Shown: positions 49,058 through 57,938, counted from the stretch's first letter. The stretch: 64,000 nucleotides of DNA from Nocardia iowensis (GCF_019222765.1 NZ_CP078145.1:6758001-6822000), one strand, 5' to 3'. Notes: a model not told the origin generated them from the letters alone. A program made the numbers and translations.

Positions 49058-50104
49058 TCAGTGCGGTGTGTAGCGCCAGACGCCGAGCATGGCCTGCGGA
49101 TCGAGCGGATCGTCGGCGAGGTGCGCGGTGTCCTGCAACCGTTTCAGCGCCAGCTCGGCATCCAGCCCCGCGCCGATGAGAACCAGTCGGGTGGTGCGGG
49201 ATTCGCCGCGCGCCCAGTTCTCCGGCGCGAACACGAGGTGGCGGCCGACCAGGTGCAGGACGAACTTGCGGCGCTCGTCCGCGACGGCGAACGCGACAAA
49301 GCCCTTGGCGCGGAACAGGCCGGGCGGCGGGTCTTCCAGAAAGGCGATCAGCCTGCGCGGATCCAGTTCGCGCTCGCTGGTGAAGGAGACGGTGAGGTAG
49401 TCGTCGTGCAGGTGCCGGTGCTCGGCATGGTCGTGGTCGTGCTCGTGATCGAGCAACGCGTCGAAGCTCAATTGCTCAGCGACCCGGGGTGTTTCACGCA
49501 ACGGTTCGTCGAACAGCAGGCCGGGCTCCAGGCGACCGTGCGTGGTCGCGTATACCGGCACCTGCCCGACCAGTTCCGCGATGTCCTGCCGCAGCGCGGT
49601 CAGCTGCGCGGCGGGCACCCGGTCGGCCTTGTTGACCACCACTAAGTCGGCCAGCCGCAGATGGGTGGTCAGCTCGGGATGGCGCGCGCTGCTCGCGGGG
49701 AACTGCTCGGCGTCGACCACCTCGACCAGCCCGCCGTAGCGGATGCGCGGATTGTCGCTGCCGACCACCATGCGGATGAGGTTGCGCGGCTCGGCAAGTC
49801 CGCTTGCCTCCACCACGATCACATCGATCTTGGCGCGCGGCTGCGCGAGCCGAGTGAACATGTCATTCAGTTCGCTGACATCGACGGCGCAGCAGACGCA
49901 ACCGTTGCCGAGCGAGACCATGGCGTCGACCTGCCCGGCAACCAGCATCGAGTCGATATTGATCGCGCCGAAGTCGTTGACGACCACACCGATCCGGGTG
50001 CCGCGGCTATTCCGCAACAGGTGGTTGAGCAGGGTTGTTTTCCCGGAACCGAGAAACCCCGCGACGATCACAACAGGAATCCGGTCAGCCACGCCGACCA
50101 CCAT
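49058..50104 (-). CDS. CobW/COG0523 family GTPase, probable metal chaperone
   Basis: This 348-residue P-loop GTPase has Walker A GFLGSGKTT (16-24), the metal motif GNGCVCC (Cys 69, 71, 72), NKAD for guanine, and a His/Asp-rich loop (DHEHDHDHAEHRHLHDD near residue 225) that should bind Zn or another metal. The C-terminal CobW_C domain is complete. Members deliver metals to apo-proteins. The start at 50104 keeps the protein clear of the terminator at 50133-50176. Alternative starts exist. No metal-dependent partner is adjacent. Confidence 0.9.
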   Translation of the reverse strand: MVVGVADRIPVVIVAGFLGSGKTTLLNHLLRNSRGTRIGVVVNDFGAINIDSMLVAGQVDAMVSLGNGCVCCAVDVSELNDMFTRLAQPRAKIDVIVVEASGLAEPRNLIRMVVGSDNPRIRYGGLVEVVDAEQFPASSARHPELTTHLRLADLVVVNKADRVPAAQLTALRQDIAELVGQVPVYATTHGRLEPGLLFDEPLRETPRVAEQLSFDALLDHEHDHDHAEHRHLHDDYLTVSFTSERELDPRRLIAFLEDPPPGLFRAKGFVAFAVADERRKFVLHLVGRHLVFAPENWARGESRTTRLVLIGAGLDAELALKRLQDTAHLADDPLDPQAMLGVWRYTPH

Positions 50105-50132
50105 ACTGGGCGGCGCAATGGCCCCCGAAAAG

Positions 50133-50176
50133 CCGAATGTCACCCTCGAGACCTGATCCTCGAGGGTGACATTCGG
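50133..50176 (-). terminator. Perfect 18-bp terminator hairpin
   Basis: The arms CCGAATGTCACCCTCGAG and CTCGAGGGTGACATTCGG pair perfectly around an 8-base loop. The hairpin lies 13 bases past the stop of the amidase gene and upstream of cobW on the same strand, so it separates the two. Confidence 0.9.
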
Positions 50177-50189
50177 GCGGGCGGTGCTG

Positions 50190-51932
50190 CTACTTGGCGG
50201 GGCTGAGGAACTTGGCCGCCAGGGTGTAGGCGAGGTTGATCAGCTCCGCGGTGACCATGTTGTTGTCCAGGCCGAGCGCCCTGGCCAACGGAACCAGCAG
50301 GGTCAGGACCATGCCGACCGTCTCGCGGAGGGCTGCCATGTCAGCGGTGTCAGTGGTGCTCGGGGACTGTTGCGTGCCCGGGATGTTCGGTGTCTGTTGC
50401 GTGCCCGGCGTGTTCGGTGTCTGCTGCGTGTACGGGGACTGCTGCGTGCCCGGCCACGGCGCGACGCCCGGCGCGGTCTGCGCTTGCGGCGAATTCGGTG
50501 CCGCCTGCACCTGAGGCGCGGTCTGCACCTGAGGTGCGGTCGGTGCCGGTGCGCCGCCCGGTGGTTGGGTAGACGCGGGCAGCTGTGCCGGAACGCCGAC
50601 GGGCGGTTCGGTCGAGGCGGGCTGCGGGTCCGGTACGCCGACCAGTGGGTCGGTCGAGGAAGGCTGCGGTGCCGGAACCCCAACCAGCGGATCGGTTGAA
50701 GAAGGCTGCGGCGCCGGTTCCAACGCCAACGGCTCGGTCGGAGAAGTCTGCGGTGCCGGAACCTCGACCAGCGGCTCGGTCGGAGAAGTCTGCGGTGCCG
50801 GAACCCCGACCAGCGGCTCGGTCGGAGAAGTCTGCGGTGCCGGAACCCCGACCAGCGGCTCGGCCGAAGAAGGCTGCGGGGCCGGAACCCCCGCCAACGG
50901 CTCGGTCGACGCCGAATGCGGTGCCGGAACCCCGACCAGCGGCTCGGCCGAAGAAGGCTGCGGGGCCGGTGCCCCTGCCGACGGCTCGGTCGACGCCGAA
51001 TGCGGTGCCGGAACCCCGACCAGCGGCTCGGCCGAAGAAGGCTGCGGGGCCGGTGCCCCTGCCGACGGCTCGGTCGCAGCAGGCTGCGGCTGCGGCACGG
51101 GCGCCGCGGCAGGCTGGTCGCTCGCCAGCTCCGGCGTAACCGACTGCGGGCCGAGCAGGAAGCCCACCAAGCCGGTGGTGATGGCGATGGCGTGCTTCAG
51201 CTGACCTTCCTGGCTTTCCAAGAGTGCGGCGTCGTCGGCGTTGGCGCCGTTGCCCATCTCCAGGAACACAGCGGGCACCGCGGTGAGCGCGGGCCCGGCG
51301 ATGTCCTTGCGCGGCTGCAGACCATCCGGGCTGGCGTACTTCGCCGGGACGAAACCCGCCCCCAGATAGGCGTCGCGCATCGCCGTCGATGCGGCCAATC
51401 CCGCGGTGGACTGGATGGCGTTGATGGTCGGATCGGGGATCGGCAGTTCGGGCACGATCAGGTGAAAGCCGCGCTGGTCGGCGGGCGCGCTGTCGGCGTG
51501 GATGCTCACCGCGACGGCCGCACCGGACTCGTTGGCGGCCCTGGCGCGCTCATCGATGCAGCCGCCCCAGCCCTGATCGTCCTGGCGGCTCAGCACCACC
51601 TGCGCGCCGAGACCTTCCAGCGAGGTCTTCACCAGCTGCGCAACATTCCAGTTGATGGTGTGCTCGGGGACGCCGTGCACCGTGGTCATGCCGGTGGTCT
51701 GGCAGGCCTTCGTGCCGCCGCGGCCATCGCTGACCTGCTTGGCCAGGTTTTCGCCGTGCCCTTGGCCCTGATGGCCCGGATCGAGGAACACGATCTTGCC
51801 CGCGAGCTTGTTTGCCATTTCCGGCTGCGCCGGACCGGCTGTGGCGGTGACCGGGACCAATCCGGACAGCGTCACCGTGACCGCGGCCGTGACGGCGGAA
51901 CAGATTCCGGCCCTGATGATGCTTGGCTTCAT
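50190..51932 (-). CDS. N-acetylmuramoyl-L-alanine amidase with repeat-rich tail
   Basis: This 580-residue secreted enzyme cuts the bond between MurNAc and the stem peptide of peptidoglycan. A signal peptide covers about residues 1-33. The Amidase_3 domain (about 45-265) shows zinc-site pieces: DPGHQG (His54), Glu90 in VPEHTIN, SIHADS (His145) and the catalytic Glu225 in FLEMGNG. Residues 283-464 are 13 tandem copies of a 14-residue unit like PSSAEPLVGVPAP. A Gln/Pro-rich stretch and a hydrophobic C-terminal helix follow, which could anchor it in the envelope. Confidence 0.92.
   Translation of the reverse strand: MKPSIIRAGICSAVTAAVTVTLSGLVPVTATAGPAQPEMANKLAGKIVFLDPGHQGQGHGENLAKQVSDGRGGTKACQTTGMTTVHGVPEHTINWNVAQLVKTSLEGLGAQVVLSRQDDQGWGGCIDERARAANESGAAVAVSIHADSAPADQRGFHLIVPELPIPDPTINAIQSTAGLAASTAMRDAYLGAGFVPAKYASPDGLQPRKDIAGPALTAVPAVFLEMGNGANADDAALLESQEGQLKHAIAITTGLVGFLLGPQSVTPELASDQPAAAPVPQPQPAATEPSAGAPAPQPSSAEPLVGVPAPHSASTEPSAGAPAPQPSSAEPLVGVPAPHSASTEPLAGVPAPQPSSAEPLVGVPAPQTSPTEPLVGVPAPQTSPTEPLVEVPAPQTSPTEPLALEPAPQPSSTDPLVGVPAPQPSSTDPLVGVPDPQPASTEPPVGVPAQLPASTQPPGGAPAPTAPQVQTAPQVQAAPNSPQAQTAPGVAPWPGTQQSPYTQQTPNTPGTQQTPNIPGTQQSPSTTDTADMAALRETVGMVLTLLVPLARALGLDNNMVTAELINLAYTLAAKFLSPAK
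50541..51086. repeat. 13 tandem copies of a 42-bp unit inside the amidase gene
   Basis: This region encodes residues 283-464 of the amidase. Thirteen units of exactly 14 codons were counted. Consensus is QPSS-T/A-EPLVGVPAP, with HSASTEP and QTSPTEP variants. Units of one type are grouped, as expected for recent duplication and unequal exchange. The frame is kept throughout. Confidence 0.88.
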
Positions 51933-52077
51933 GTTCGGTCGGTGCCCCTGGACAGGGGCACCCCTCCCTTCCCATTAGTAACGCCAAACCCAGTAGTTCA
52001 CTCTGGCAACGCGAGCACCAGCATAGCAACCCCAGTTACCGAACCGTTACCGCTGCCGCGGTGTGTTCGCGAGCAGA

Positions 52078-52656
52078 TCAGGCGCCGCGCGGCAGCCTGC
52101 GCAGCGAACGCAGGCCGTAATGCACCCTCGTCTTCACCGTCCCGACCGGGACACCGATGTCGTCGGCCACCTCCTGATACCCGCGGTCCCGGAGGATCAC
52201 CTCGACCACGGCCTCGCGCTGCGGACCCGGCAGACGCGACAGCAACTCCGCAACCAGCAGTCCGTCGATCAGACCGTCCGTGAAATCGGGGTGCGCGTAG
52301 CGGATGTCGGCGAGCTCCCCGACCTCGTCCCAACCGATGTCCCCCGGCCGGGCGGCCCGCGCTCGGACCATGTCGATAATGACGTTACGCAGGATCGCCA
52401 GCAGCCAAGTCCGGACGCTGCCCTTGGTCTTGTCGAAGAACGCGCACGAACGCCAGGCCCGCAGCAGCGACTCCTGCACTGCCTGCTCGGCCAGCCCGCT
52501 ATCACTCAGCGCACGCCGTACCCGCCAATGCAGCAGCACCCGCTCGGACGCCAGCACCGTGGCTAGGCCGGCGTCGGTGCACAACCCGGCGCAGTGCGCG
52601 CCGCACGACGTAGATCGCCGCACCGTACGGACGGATCCGAGCCCGGCACATGTCAT
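52078..52656 (-). CDS. ECF sigma factor (RpoE type), N-terminus uncertain
   Basis: This protein of up to 192 residues has region 2 (LAEQAVQESLLRAWRSCAFF, then VRTWLLAILRNVIIDMVRAR) and region 4 (LPGPQREAVVEVILRDRGYQEVADDIGVPVGTVKTRVHYGLRSLRR). The first 35 residues are Cys-rich and unlike a sigma factor, so translation may start later, for example at a GTG near residue 34. Region 2.1 is short. No anti-sigma gene is next to it; the neighbours are the amidase and an exported protein. It probably answers an envelope signal. Confidence 0.8.
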   Translation of the reverse strand: MTCAGLGSVRTVRRSTSCGAHCAGLCTDAGLATVLASERVLLHWRVRRALSDSGLAEQAVQESLLRAWRSCAFFDKTKGSVRTWLLAILRNVIIDMVRARAARPGDIGWDEVGELADIRYAHPDFTDGLIDGLLVAELLSRLPGPQREAVVEVILRDRGYQEVADDIGVPVGTVKTRVHYGLRSLRRLPRGA

Positions 52657-52843
52657 ACCTCGGATATCGCGGCGGATCCGACCGATGACAACATCGTGCG
52701 CGATTCAGTAATGCATCGACACAAGAAAAGTGGAATGCGGCACATTTCCGCGGGGTCTCTGGTAGATCTTGCCCCGGAGATTCGGGGATCTCCCAGGTCA
52801 GCCGCTGCGCGGCGGTTGGAGCACGATTCGAGGAGACATCGCC

Positions 52844-53215
52844 ATGCGTGCAAGCACGCTCCTGATCGCGGGTGCCATGACGTCCGCGATGACCCTGATC
52901 GGCGCCGGGACGGCGGCCGCAGAACCCGCGAACACGATGCCGGGAGACGGCCTCTATCTGGTGGGCATCGACATCTTCCCCGGCATCTGGGAGGCGCCCG
53001 GCACACCCGACCCGGCGTACGGCTGCGATTGGCGCAGACTCTGGAAGGTCGAGGGCGACAACACCAACATGGACTACATCATCGGCAACAACTTCACCCG
53101 GCTCGGCCCGATCCGCGCGGAGATCGAGCCGACCGACGTGGCCTTCAAAACCGTGAACTGCGGTCCCTGGCGCCTGCTGCCCCCACCGCCGCGCACCGGA
53201 TCCTTCGGCGGCTGA
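52844..53215 (+). CDS. Small secreted protein
   Basis: This 123-residue protein has a signal peptide (MRASTLLIAGAMTSAMTLIG, cleaved near AAAEP). The mature part contains GLYLVGIDIFPGIWEAPGTP, YGCDWRRLWKV and a second Cys near VNCGPWR, so one disulfide is possible. I know of similar secreted proteins in Nocardia and mycobacteria but not their function. GGAG lies upstream of the ATG. The SDR gene follows by 25 bases. Confidence 0.8.
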   Translation: MRASTLLIAGAMTSAMTLIGAGTAAAEPANTMPGDGLYLVGIDIFPGIWEAPGTPDPAYGCDWRRLWKVEGDNTNMDYIIGNNFTRLGPIRAEIEPTDVAFKTVNCGPWRLLPPPPRTGSFGG

Positions 53216-53240
53216 CCCGGCGCCCGTTATGGTCGGGCGC

Positions 53241-53990
53241 ATGACGAGGACCAAGATTCTGATCACCGGCGCGAGCGCGGGCCTCGGCGCCGCCATGGCC
53301 CGCGACTTCGCAAGCAAGGGCCGCGATCTCGCGTTGTGTGCCCGGCGACTCGGAGCGCTCGAATCGCTGCGCGACGAACTCGTCGCCGCCCATCCCGGCA
53401 TCACCGTCGCGGTCCGCGCGCTCGACGTCGACGAGCACCAGTCGGTACCGCGGGCATTCGGCGAGTTGCGCGACGAACTCGGCGGGCTGGACCGGGTCAT
53501 CGTCAACGCGGGCCTCGGCAAGGGCGCGGTAATCGGCAGCGGGCGAGCCGACGCCAATCTGGCCACGGCGACGACGAACTTCGTCAGCGCCCTCGCGCAG
53601 GCCGAAGCCGCGCTGGAAATCTTTCGCGCACAGAATGCGGGCCATCTGGTGCTGGTGTCCTCGATGAGCGCGGTGCGCGGACTGCCGGGCAAGAAGGCCG
53701 CCTACTCGGCGAGCAAGGCGGGTCTCGCCGCCCTCGGACAGGCGCTCACCACTGAACTGGCGAAGTCACCGATCGCGGTCACCACGCTGCTGCCCGGATT
53801 CATCGCCACCGACATGGCGGCCAAGGCGGGCGATGCGCGCATAGTGGCGCCACTGGACAAGGGCGTCGCCGCGATGGTCGGTGCGATCGAGAAAGAGCAG
53901 AAGCGGGCATGTGTGCCCGCGTGGCCGTGGCGGCTCATCGATCTGGTGCTGCCACATTTGCCAGGCGCGCTCGTCTCTCACATGGGCTGA
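53241..53990 (+). CDS. Short-chain dehydrogenase/reductase
   Basis: This 249-residue NAD(P)-dependent oxidoreductase has the cofactor motif ITGASAGLG (8-16), NAG at 89-91, and the catalytic Ser141, Tyr155 and Lys159 (SSMSAVRG, YSASK). The substrate is not readable from the sequence. The C-terminal tail (VPAWPWRLIDLVLPHLPG) is hydrophobic and may sit at a membrane. Start chosen at 53241 (MTRTKILITG). No partner gene is evident. Confidence 0.93.
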   Translation: MTRTKILITGASAGLGAAMARDFASKGRDLALCARRLGALESLRDELVAAHPGITVAVRALDVDEHQSVPRAFGELRDELGGLDRVIVNAGLGKGAVIGSGRADANLATATTNFVSALAQAEAALEIFRAQNAGHLVLVSSMSAVRGLPGKKAAYSASKAGLAALGQALTTELAKSPIAVTTLLPGFIATDMAAKAGDARIVAPLDKGVAAMVGAIEKEQKRACVPAWPWRLIDLVLPHLPGALVSHMG

Positions 53991-54250
53991 GACGATGGCA
54001 TCGCGCATTTCTGCGGACCACGGCAGAAAGAAAATGAGTGTCGTGCGCCACATTAGTAGATGCTGAAAGTTAGCTAAATGTCCGAATTTATACTTCTTTA
54101 ACACTTGTCACGTCGAATTGACGTTTCCTTTGCAGGCTCTGTTACATCGCCGTAATGAAGTGAGACGACCCTTTGCGAAGGTTCGTATTCATGGGCCGCG
54201 CCCGGCCCGAAGCCCCTCGGGGCCGAAGGTGCTCCTGCTGAGGAAAGTGT

Positions 54251-54952
54251 TTGGAATACATGAAGGTCAAGAAGTTCGCTGCTACGTCCGCACTGGTCAT
54301 CGCAGCAGTCGGCATCACGAGCGGCACCGCGCACGCGGAGCCCGCCGCCCCGGCCCCGGCACCGGGGACCACCGTGCACACCGACATTCTGCCCGGCATC
54401 CACTACACCGCGAATGTGGTCGACAAATCGGTCGTGTTGAAGACCGACGCCGGTTCGCTGACGACGCAGGGCACCCAGTTCCAGGTTCTGGATAATCAAG
54501 GACGCCTGGTTGCTGGCATGCCGCTGACCTACCTCAAAGACGGTATGGAATGGCCGATCGCGGCGCAGATCGACGGCAACACCGCCACCTTCACGCCGAG
54601 CACGAATGCCGCTGACGCCCGCCCGGCCAGCATGCTGAAGCCGGTCGACGCGAAGGACGTCGCGGGCGCCGACTTCAACACCGCGCTCAGCACGGCGGCC
54701 ACGCAGTTCGGCCTGGCCACCGCGGTCGGCACGCTGATCGGCACCATCGTCGGCGGTGCACTCGGCTGCGTCGCGGGCGCGATCATCGGCGCGCCGCTGG
54801 TCGTTCCGACCTTCTTCGCCGGTCCGATCGGCCTGTGCATCGCGGGCGCAGGCGTCGGCATCGCCCTCGGTGCCGCGGCGGGCATGATCCTGCTCGGCGT
54901 CCCGGTCGGCATCGCCAGCGCGATCCAGTTCTTCAGCTCGGTCTATGGATAA
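54251..54952 (+). CDS. Exported protein with glycine-rich C-terminal segment (DUF8020-like)
   Basis: This 233-residue protein has a signal peptide (about residues 4-30, ending TAHAEP), a soluble beta-rich middle, and a C-terminal part from about residue 155 with long Gly/Ala-rich hydrophobic stretches (GTIVGGALGCVAGAIIGAP, GLCIAGAGVGIALGAAAG), which look like glycine-zipper helices. Similar proteins are common in Nocardia and mycobacteria and have no known function. The TTG at 54251 has AGGA 6 bases upstream; the ATG at 54260 is spaced too far from it. Upstream DNA (54060-54180) is AT-rich, a likely promoter. Confidence 0.8.
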   Translation: MEYMKVKKFAATSALVIAAVGITSGTAHAEPAAPAPAPGTTVHTDILPGIHYTANVVDKSVVLKTDAGSLTTQGTQFQVLDNQGRLVAGMPLTYLKDGMEWPIAAQIDGNTATFTPSTNAADARPASMLKPVDAKDVAGADFNTALSTAATQFGLATAVGTLIGTIVGGALGCVAGAIIGAPLVVPTFFAGPIGLCIAGAGVGIALGAAAGMILLGVPVGIASAIQFFSSVYG

Positions 54953-54968
54953 ATAGCACCGAACACCG

Positions 54969-55015
54969 CGATGCCCGGTAGGTGACGGCTCGACCACGTC
55001 ACCTGCCGGGCATCG
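54969..55015 (+). terminator. 18-bp terminator hairpin
   Basis: The arms CGATGCCCGGTAGGTGAC and GTCACCTGCCGGGCATCG pair with a single G-T wobble around an 11-base loop. The hairpin lies 17 bases after the stop of the exported-protein gene. Confidence 0.87.
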
Positions 55016-55442
55016 TCGCGTCAGCTGGTCGTTCCGGAGAGCGTCGGCTCCGATCAGCGGCGGATCACTTGCCCGCGTGCGGGCCCAACTCCTGACTAGG
55101 TTCGGCACCGCCCGGCCCGAGCAGCCAGCCGAGTGACCTCGGCGGACGGCCGCCGAGCATTCGCCCGGGTCACGGGATTATTCCTGCGCCGAAGGTCGTT
55201 GAGCGTAGAGCCGGTGACCAACACCATTGCGCGCCGATGAGCGAACCTGTACTCTCGGCGACATCTTCTACTTGTGGATGTAGGTCAGCTTCTCCCACAA
55301 GAATTCCGAGATCCCCTCTTCCGACCCGGTCTACCGCACCGTTCCGGAATACCTCGAGGATCCTGCTCCGCGACGCGCCCATCGCCGTCGCAGTCACGGC
55401 CGTTCGCCGTACCCAAGAAACTCATTCCACGAAGGAAAACCT
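55016..55442. other. Leader region upstream of the rho-like gene
   Basis: About 430 bases lie between the terminator and the Rho-like gene. A weak hairpin (CTTGTGG at 55271, CCACAAG at 55295) occurs in the last 180 bases. Other rho genes are autoregulated through their leader, so a control element here is possible. None was recognised. Confidence 0.4.
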
Positions 55443-56606
55443 ATGAACACCAACACAATTCAAGATACCCCCGGCGACCGAGCGGCCGAGCAGAACGCGA
55501 CACGCTCCGTCACCGGCATCCTCGACCTCACCGACAACCGCGGCACCCTACGCCTGGACGGCTACCTGCCCGGACCACGCGACGTCATCGTGCCGCAACG
55601 ACTCATCCGGGAACACCGCCTGCGCCGCGGCGACTTCATCACCGGCACAACGCAATCCGCGTCCACCAACGGCAAACCCGCGGCGCTGCACACCATCGGC
55701 ACCGTCAACGGACAGCAGCCGGACAAGCTCAGGCACCGCCCGGTCTTCGCCGACCTGGTGCCGATCTACCCCAACGAACGCCTGCGCCTGGAAACCGAAC
55801 AGCACGCCATCACCACCCGCGTCACCGACCTGGTCATGCCGATCGGCAAGGGCCAGCGCGCGCTGATCGTCGCGCCCCCGAAAGCAGGCAAAACCTCTGT
55901 GCTGCAAGCGATCGCGCACGGCATCGCGAAGAACCACCCGGAATGCGAACTGCTGCTGGTGCTGGTCGGCGAACGTCCCGAAGAGGTGACCGACCTGACC
56001 AGGGCGGTGCCCGCCGACGTCGCCGCCGCCACCTTCGACCAGCCCGCCCGCGACCACATCGGGGTCGCCGAACTCGCCATCGAACACGCCAAACGCCTGG
56101 TCGAAATGGGCCGTGACGTCGTGGTGCTGCTCGATTCGCTGACCCGCCTCGCCCGCGCCTACAACCTGGCAGGCCCGTCCTCCGGCCGCGTGCTGTCCGG
56201 CGGCGTCGAAGCCTCCGCCCTCGCCCCGCCCAAACGATTCCTCGGCGCCGCGCGCAATATCGAGCACGGCGGTTCGCTCACCATCATCGCCACCGCACTG
56301 GTGGAAACCGGCTCGCTGGCCGACACGGTGATCTTCGAGGAGTACAAGGGCACCGGCAACGCCGAGCTCAAACTGGATCGTTCCGCCGCGAGCCGCCGGG
56401 TCTTCCCCGCCGTCGACATCGCCCAGTCCGGCACCCGCAAGGACGAACTCCTGCTCGCACCCGACGAGCTGGCCTCGACCAACACCCTGCGCCGGACCCT
56501 CGCCGGTCTGGACGGAAAACAGGCCCTCGACCTGCTACTCGAAGGCTTGCGCAAGTCCGAGACGAACGCCGAATTCCTCGCCCCGATGCGCACCGGGCGC
56601 GGCTGA
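55443..56606 (+). CDS. Short Rho-family transcription termination factor (probable paralogue)
   Basis: This 387-residue Rho-like ATPase is much shorter than the usual actinobacterial Rho of 600 residues or more. It lacks the N-terminal helical domain and the large charged insertion, starting directly before the RNA-binding fold (GILDLTDNRGTLRLDGYLPGP). Walker A APPKAGKT (144-151), the catalytic Glu177, Walker B VVVLLDS (226-232), and RFLGAARNIEHGGSLTIIATA and EEYKGTGNAEL are intact. The canonical DERPEEVT reads GERPEEVT, with Gly176 in place of Asp, and GGVD reads GGVE. It is probably a second Rho, not the housekeeping one. An MFS exporter gene follows. Confidence 0.9.
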   Translation: MNTNTIQDTPGDRAAEQNATRSVTGILDLTDNRGTLRLDGYLPGPRDVIVPQRLIREHRLRRGDFITGTTQSASTNGKPAALHTIGTVNGQQPDKLRHRPVFADLVPIYPNERLRLETEQHAITTRVTDLVMPIGKGQRALIVAPPKAGKTSVLQAIAHGIAKNHPECELLLVLVGERPEEVTDLTRAVPADVAAATFDQPARDHIGVAELAIEHAKRLVEMGRDVVVLLDSLTRLARAYNLAGPSSGRVLSGGVEASALAPPKRFLGAARNIEHGGSLTIIATALVETGSLADTVIFEEYKGTGNAELKLDRSAASRRVFPAVDIAQSGTRKDELLLAPDELASTNTLRRTLAGLDGKQALDLLLEGLRKSETNAEFLAPMRTGRG

Positions 56607-56681
56607 GCGGCTTTTCGCCCTCGATACGGTCCCGGCGGAAACCCGCCGGATCATCGACCGGCCCGCTGCTGAACTGGCGGC

Positions 56682-57884
56682 GTGTCCACAGTCCTCACCT
56701 CTCCCCCGACACCCGTCCGCACCCCGCTGACCGGCTGGCTCGCCGTGGTCTCGGTGACGATCGGCATCTTCGCCATCGTCACCACCGAGATTCTGCCGAT
56801 CGGCCTGCTCACCTCGATCGGCGCCGACTTCACCGTCTCCGACGGCATGGCCGGGCTGATGATGACCATGCCGGGGCTGGTCGCGGCCGTCGCCGCGCCG
56901 GTGGCGACCGTCGCCACCGGGCGGATCGATCGACGGGTCATGCTGTGCCTGTTCATGTTCCTGCTCGTGCTGGCCAACGCGCTGGTGGCAGTCGCACCGG
57001 CGTACTGGGTCGTGCTGGTGTCCCGGGTGCTGGTCGGCGTCGCCGTCGGCGGGTTCTGGTCCATCGCGGCCGGGCTGGCCGAGCGTCTGGTCCCCGCGGC
57101 ATCGGTGCGCCGGGCCAACGCGGTGATCTTCTCCTCGGTGCCGCTCGGCTCGGTGCTCGGCGTACCCGCGGGCACCTTGCTCGGCGAGATCGCGGGCTGG
57201 CGAACGACATTCGTGGTCGTCGGCGTCGTCACGGCCGTGGTGCTTGGCATGCTGGTGGCGTTCCTGCCGCCGCTGCCCGCTCGTCAGGTCACCCGTGCGT
57301 CCGTGCTGCGCGGTCTGCTTCGCGGGGGCACTACTCGATTCGCCTTGCTGGCAACCTTTCTCGTCGTGCTGGCGCATTTCGGCGCTTACACCTATGTCAC
57401 GCCGTTCCTCGAACAGGTGACCAAGCTGGGGCCGGGCATGGTAACGCTGCTGCTCCTGATCTATGGTGCGGCAGGCATTCTCGGTAACTTCCTCGGCGGC
57501 GCCATGATCGAGCGGCGGCCACACGCCACCTTCGGTGGTGCCGCGGCCTTACTGGCGGGTGCCACGCTGCTACTGCCGATGCTCGGCCACTGGGCGGTGG
57601 GCGCGCTGGCGTTGTTGATCATCTGGGGCATCGGGTACGGCGCGGTGCCGGTGTCCTCGCAAGCCTGGTTCGCCAAGGCCGCGCCGGACGTACCGGAGGC
57701 GGCATCGGTGCTGTTCACCGCCTCGTTCCAGGCGACGATCTCGCTCGGCGCGCTGGCCGGCGGCCTCGTGGTCGACCGCGCCTCGCCCGCCACCGTCATG
57801 CTGCTCGGCGGGCTCACCGCGGCGCTGGTGATCGTCGCGGTGTCGGCCCATGCCGCCCAACGGCGCACCTGGCCGGATCGATGA
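56682..57884 (+). CDS. MFS transporter, DHA1-like efflux pump
   Basis: This 400-residue protein has 12 membrane helices and the TTEILPIGLL motif of the AraJ/PbuE/NepI type in helix 1. Motif A-like ATGRIDRR follows helix 2. Relatives export sugars, purine nucleosides or drugs by proton antiport. The GTG start lies 75 bases after the rho-like stop, so the two may be co-transcribed. A resistance role together with the extra Rho is possible but only inferred from position. Confidence 0.9.
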   Translation: MSTVLTSPPTPVRTPLTGWLAVVSVTIGIFAIVTTEILPIGLLTSIGADFTVSDGMAGLMMTMPGLVAAVAAPVATVATGRIDRRVMLCLFMFLLVLANALVAVAPAYWVVLVSRVLVGVAVGGFWSIAAGLAERLVPAASVRRANAVIFSSVPLGSVLGVPAGTLLGEIAGWRTTFVVVGVVTAVVLGMLVAFLPPLPARQVTRASVLRGLLRGGTTRFALLATFLVVLAHFGAYTYVTPFLEQVTKLGPGMVTLLLLIYGAAGILGNFLGGAMIERRPHATFGGAAALLAGATLLLPMLGHWAVGALALLIIWGIGYGAVPVSSQAWFAKAAPDVPEAASVLFTASFQATISLGALAGGLVVDRASPATVMLLGGLTAALVIVAVSAHAAQRRTWPDR

Positions 57885-57938
57885 CCTTTACCTCCGGGGT
57901 AATCGACCAAGCGCGGCGCGTCGGGCAAGATCGCGGTC

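Noticed and set aside
54008..54029. Hairpin TTTCTGC/GCAGAAA after the SDR gene
   Set aside because: Short and AT-rich with no clear tail; too weak to list as a terminator.
56682..57884. Bcr/CflA bicyclomycin exporter next to the extra Rho
   Set aside because: Helix 1 has the TTEILPIGLL pattern of AraJ/PbuE-type exporters and not the Bcr pattern. A bicyclomycin link remains speculation.
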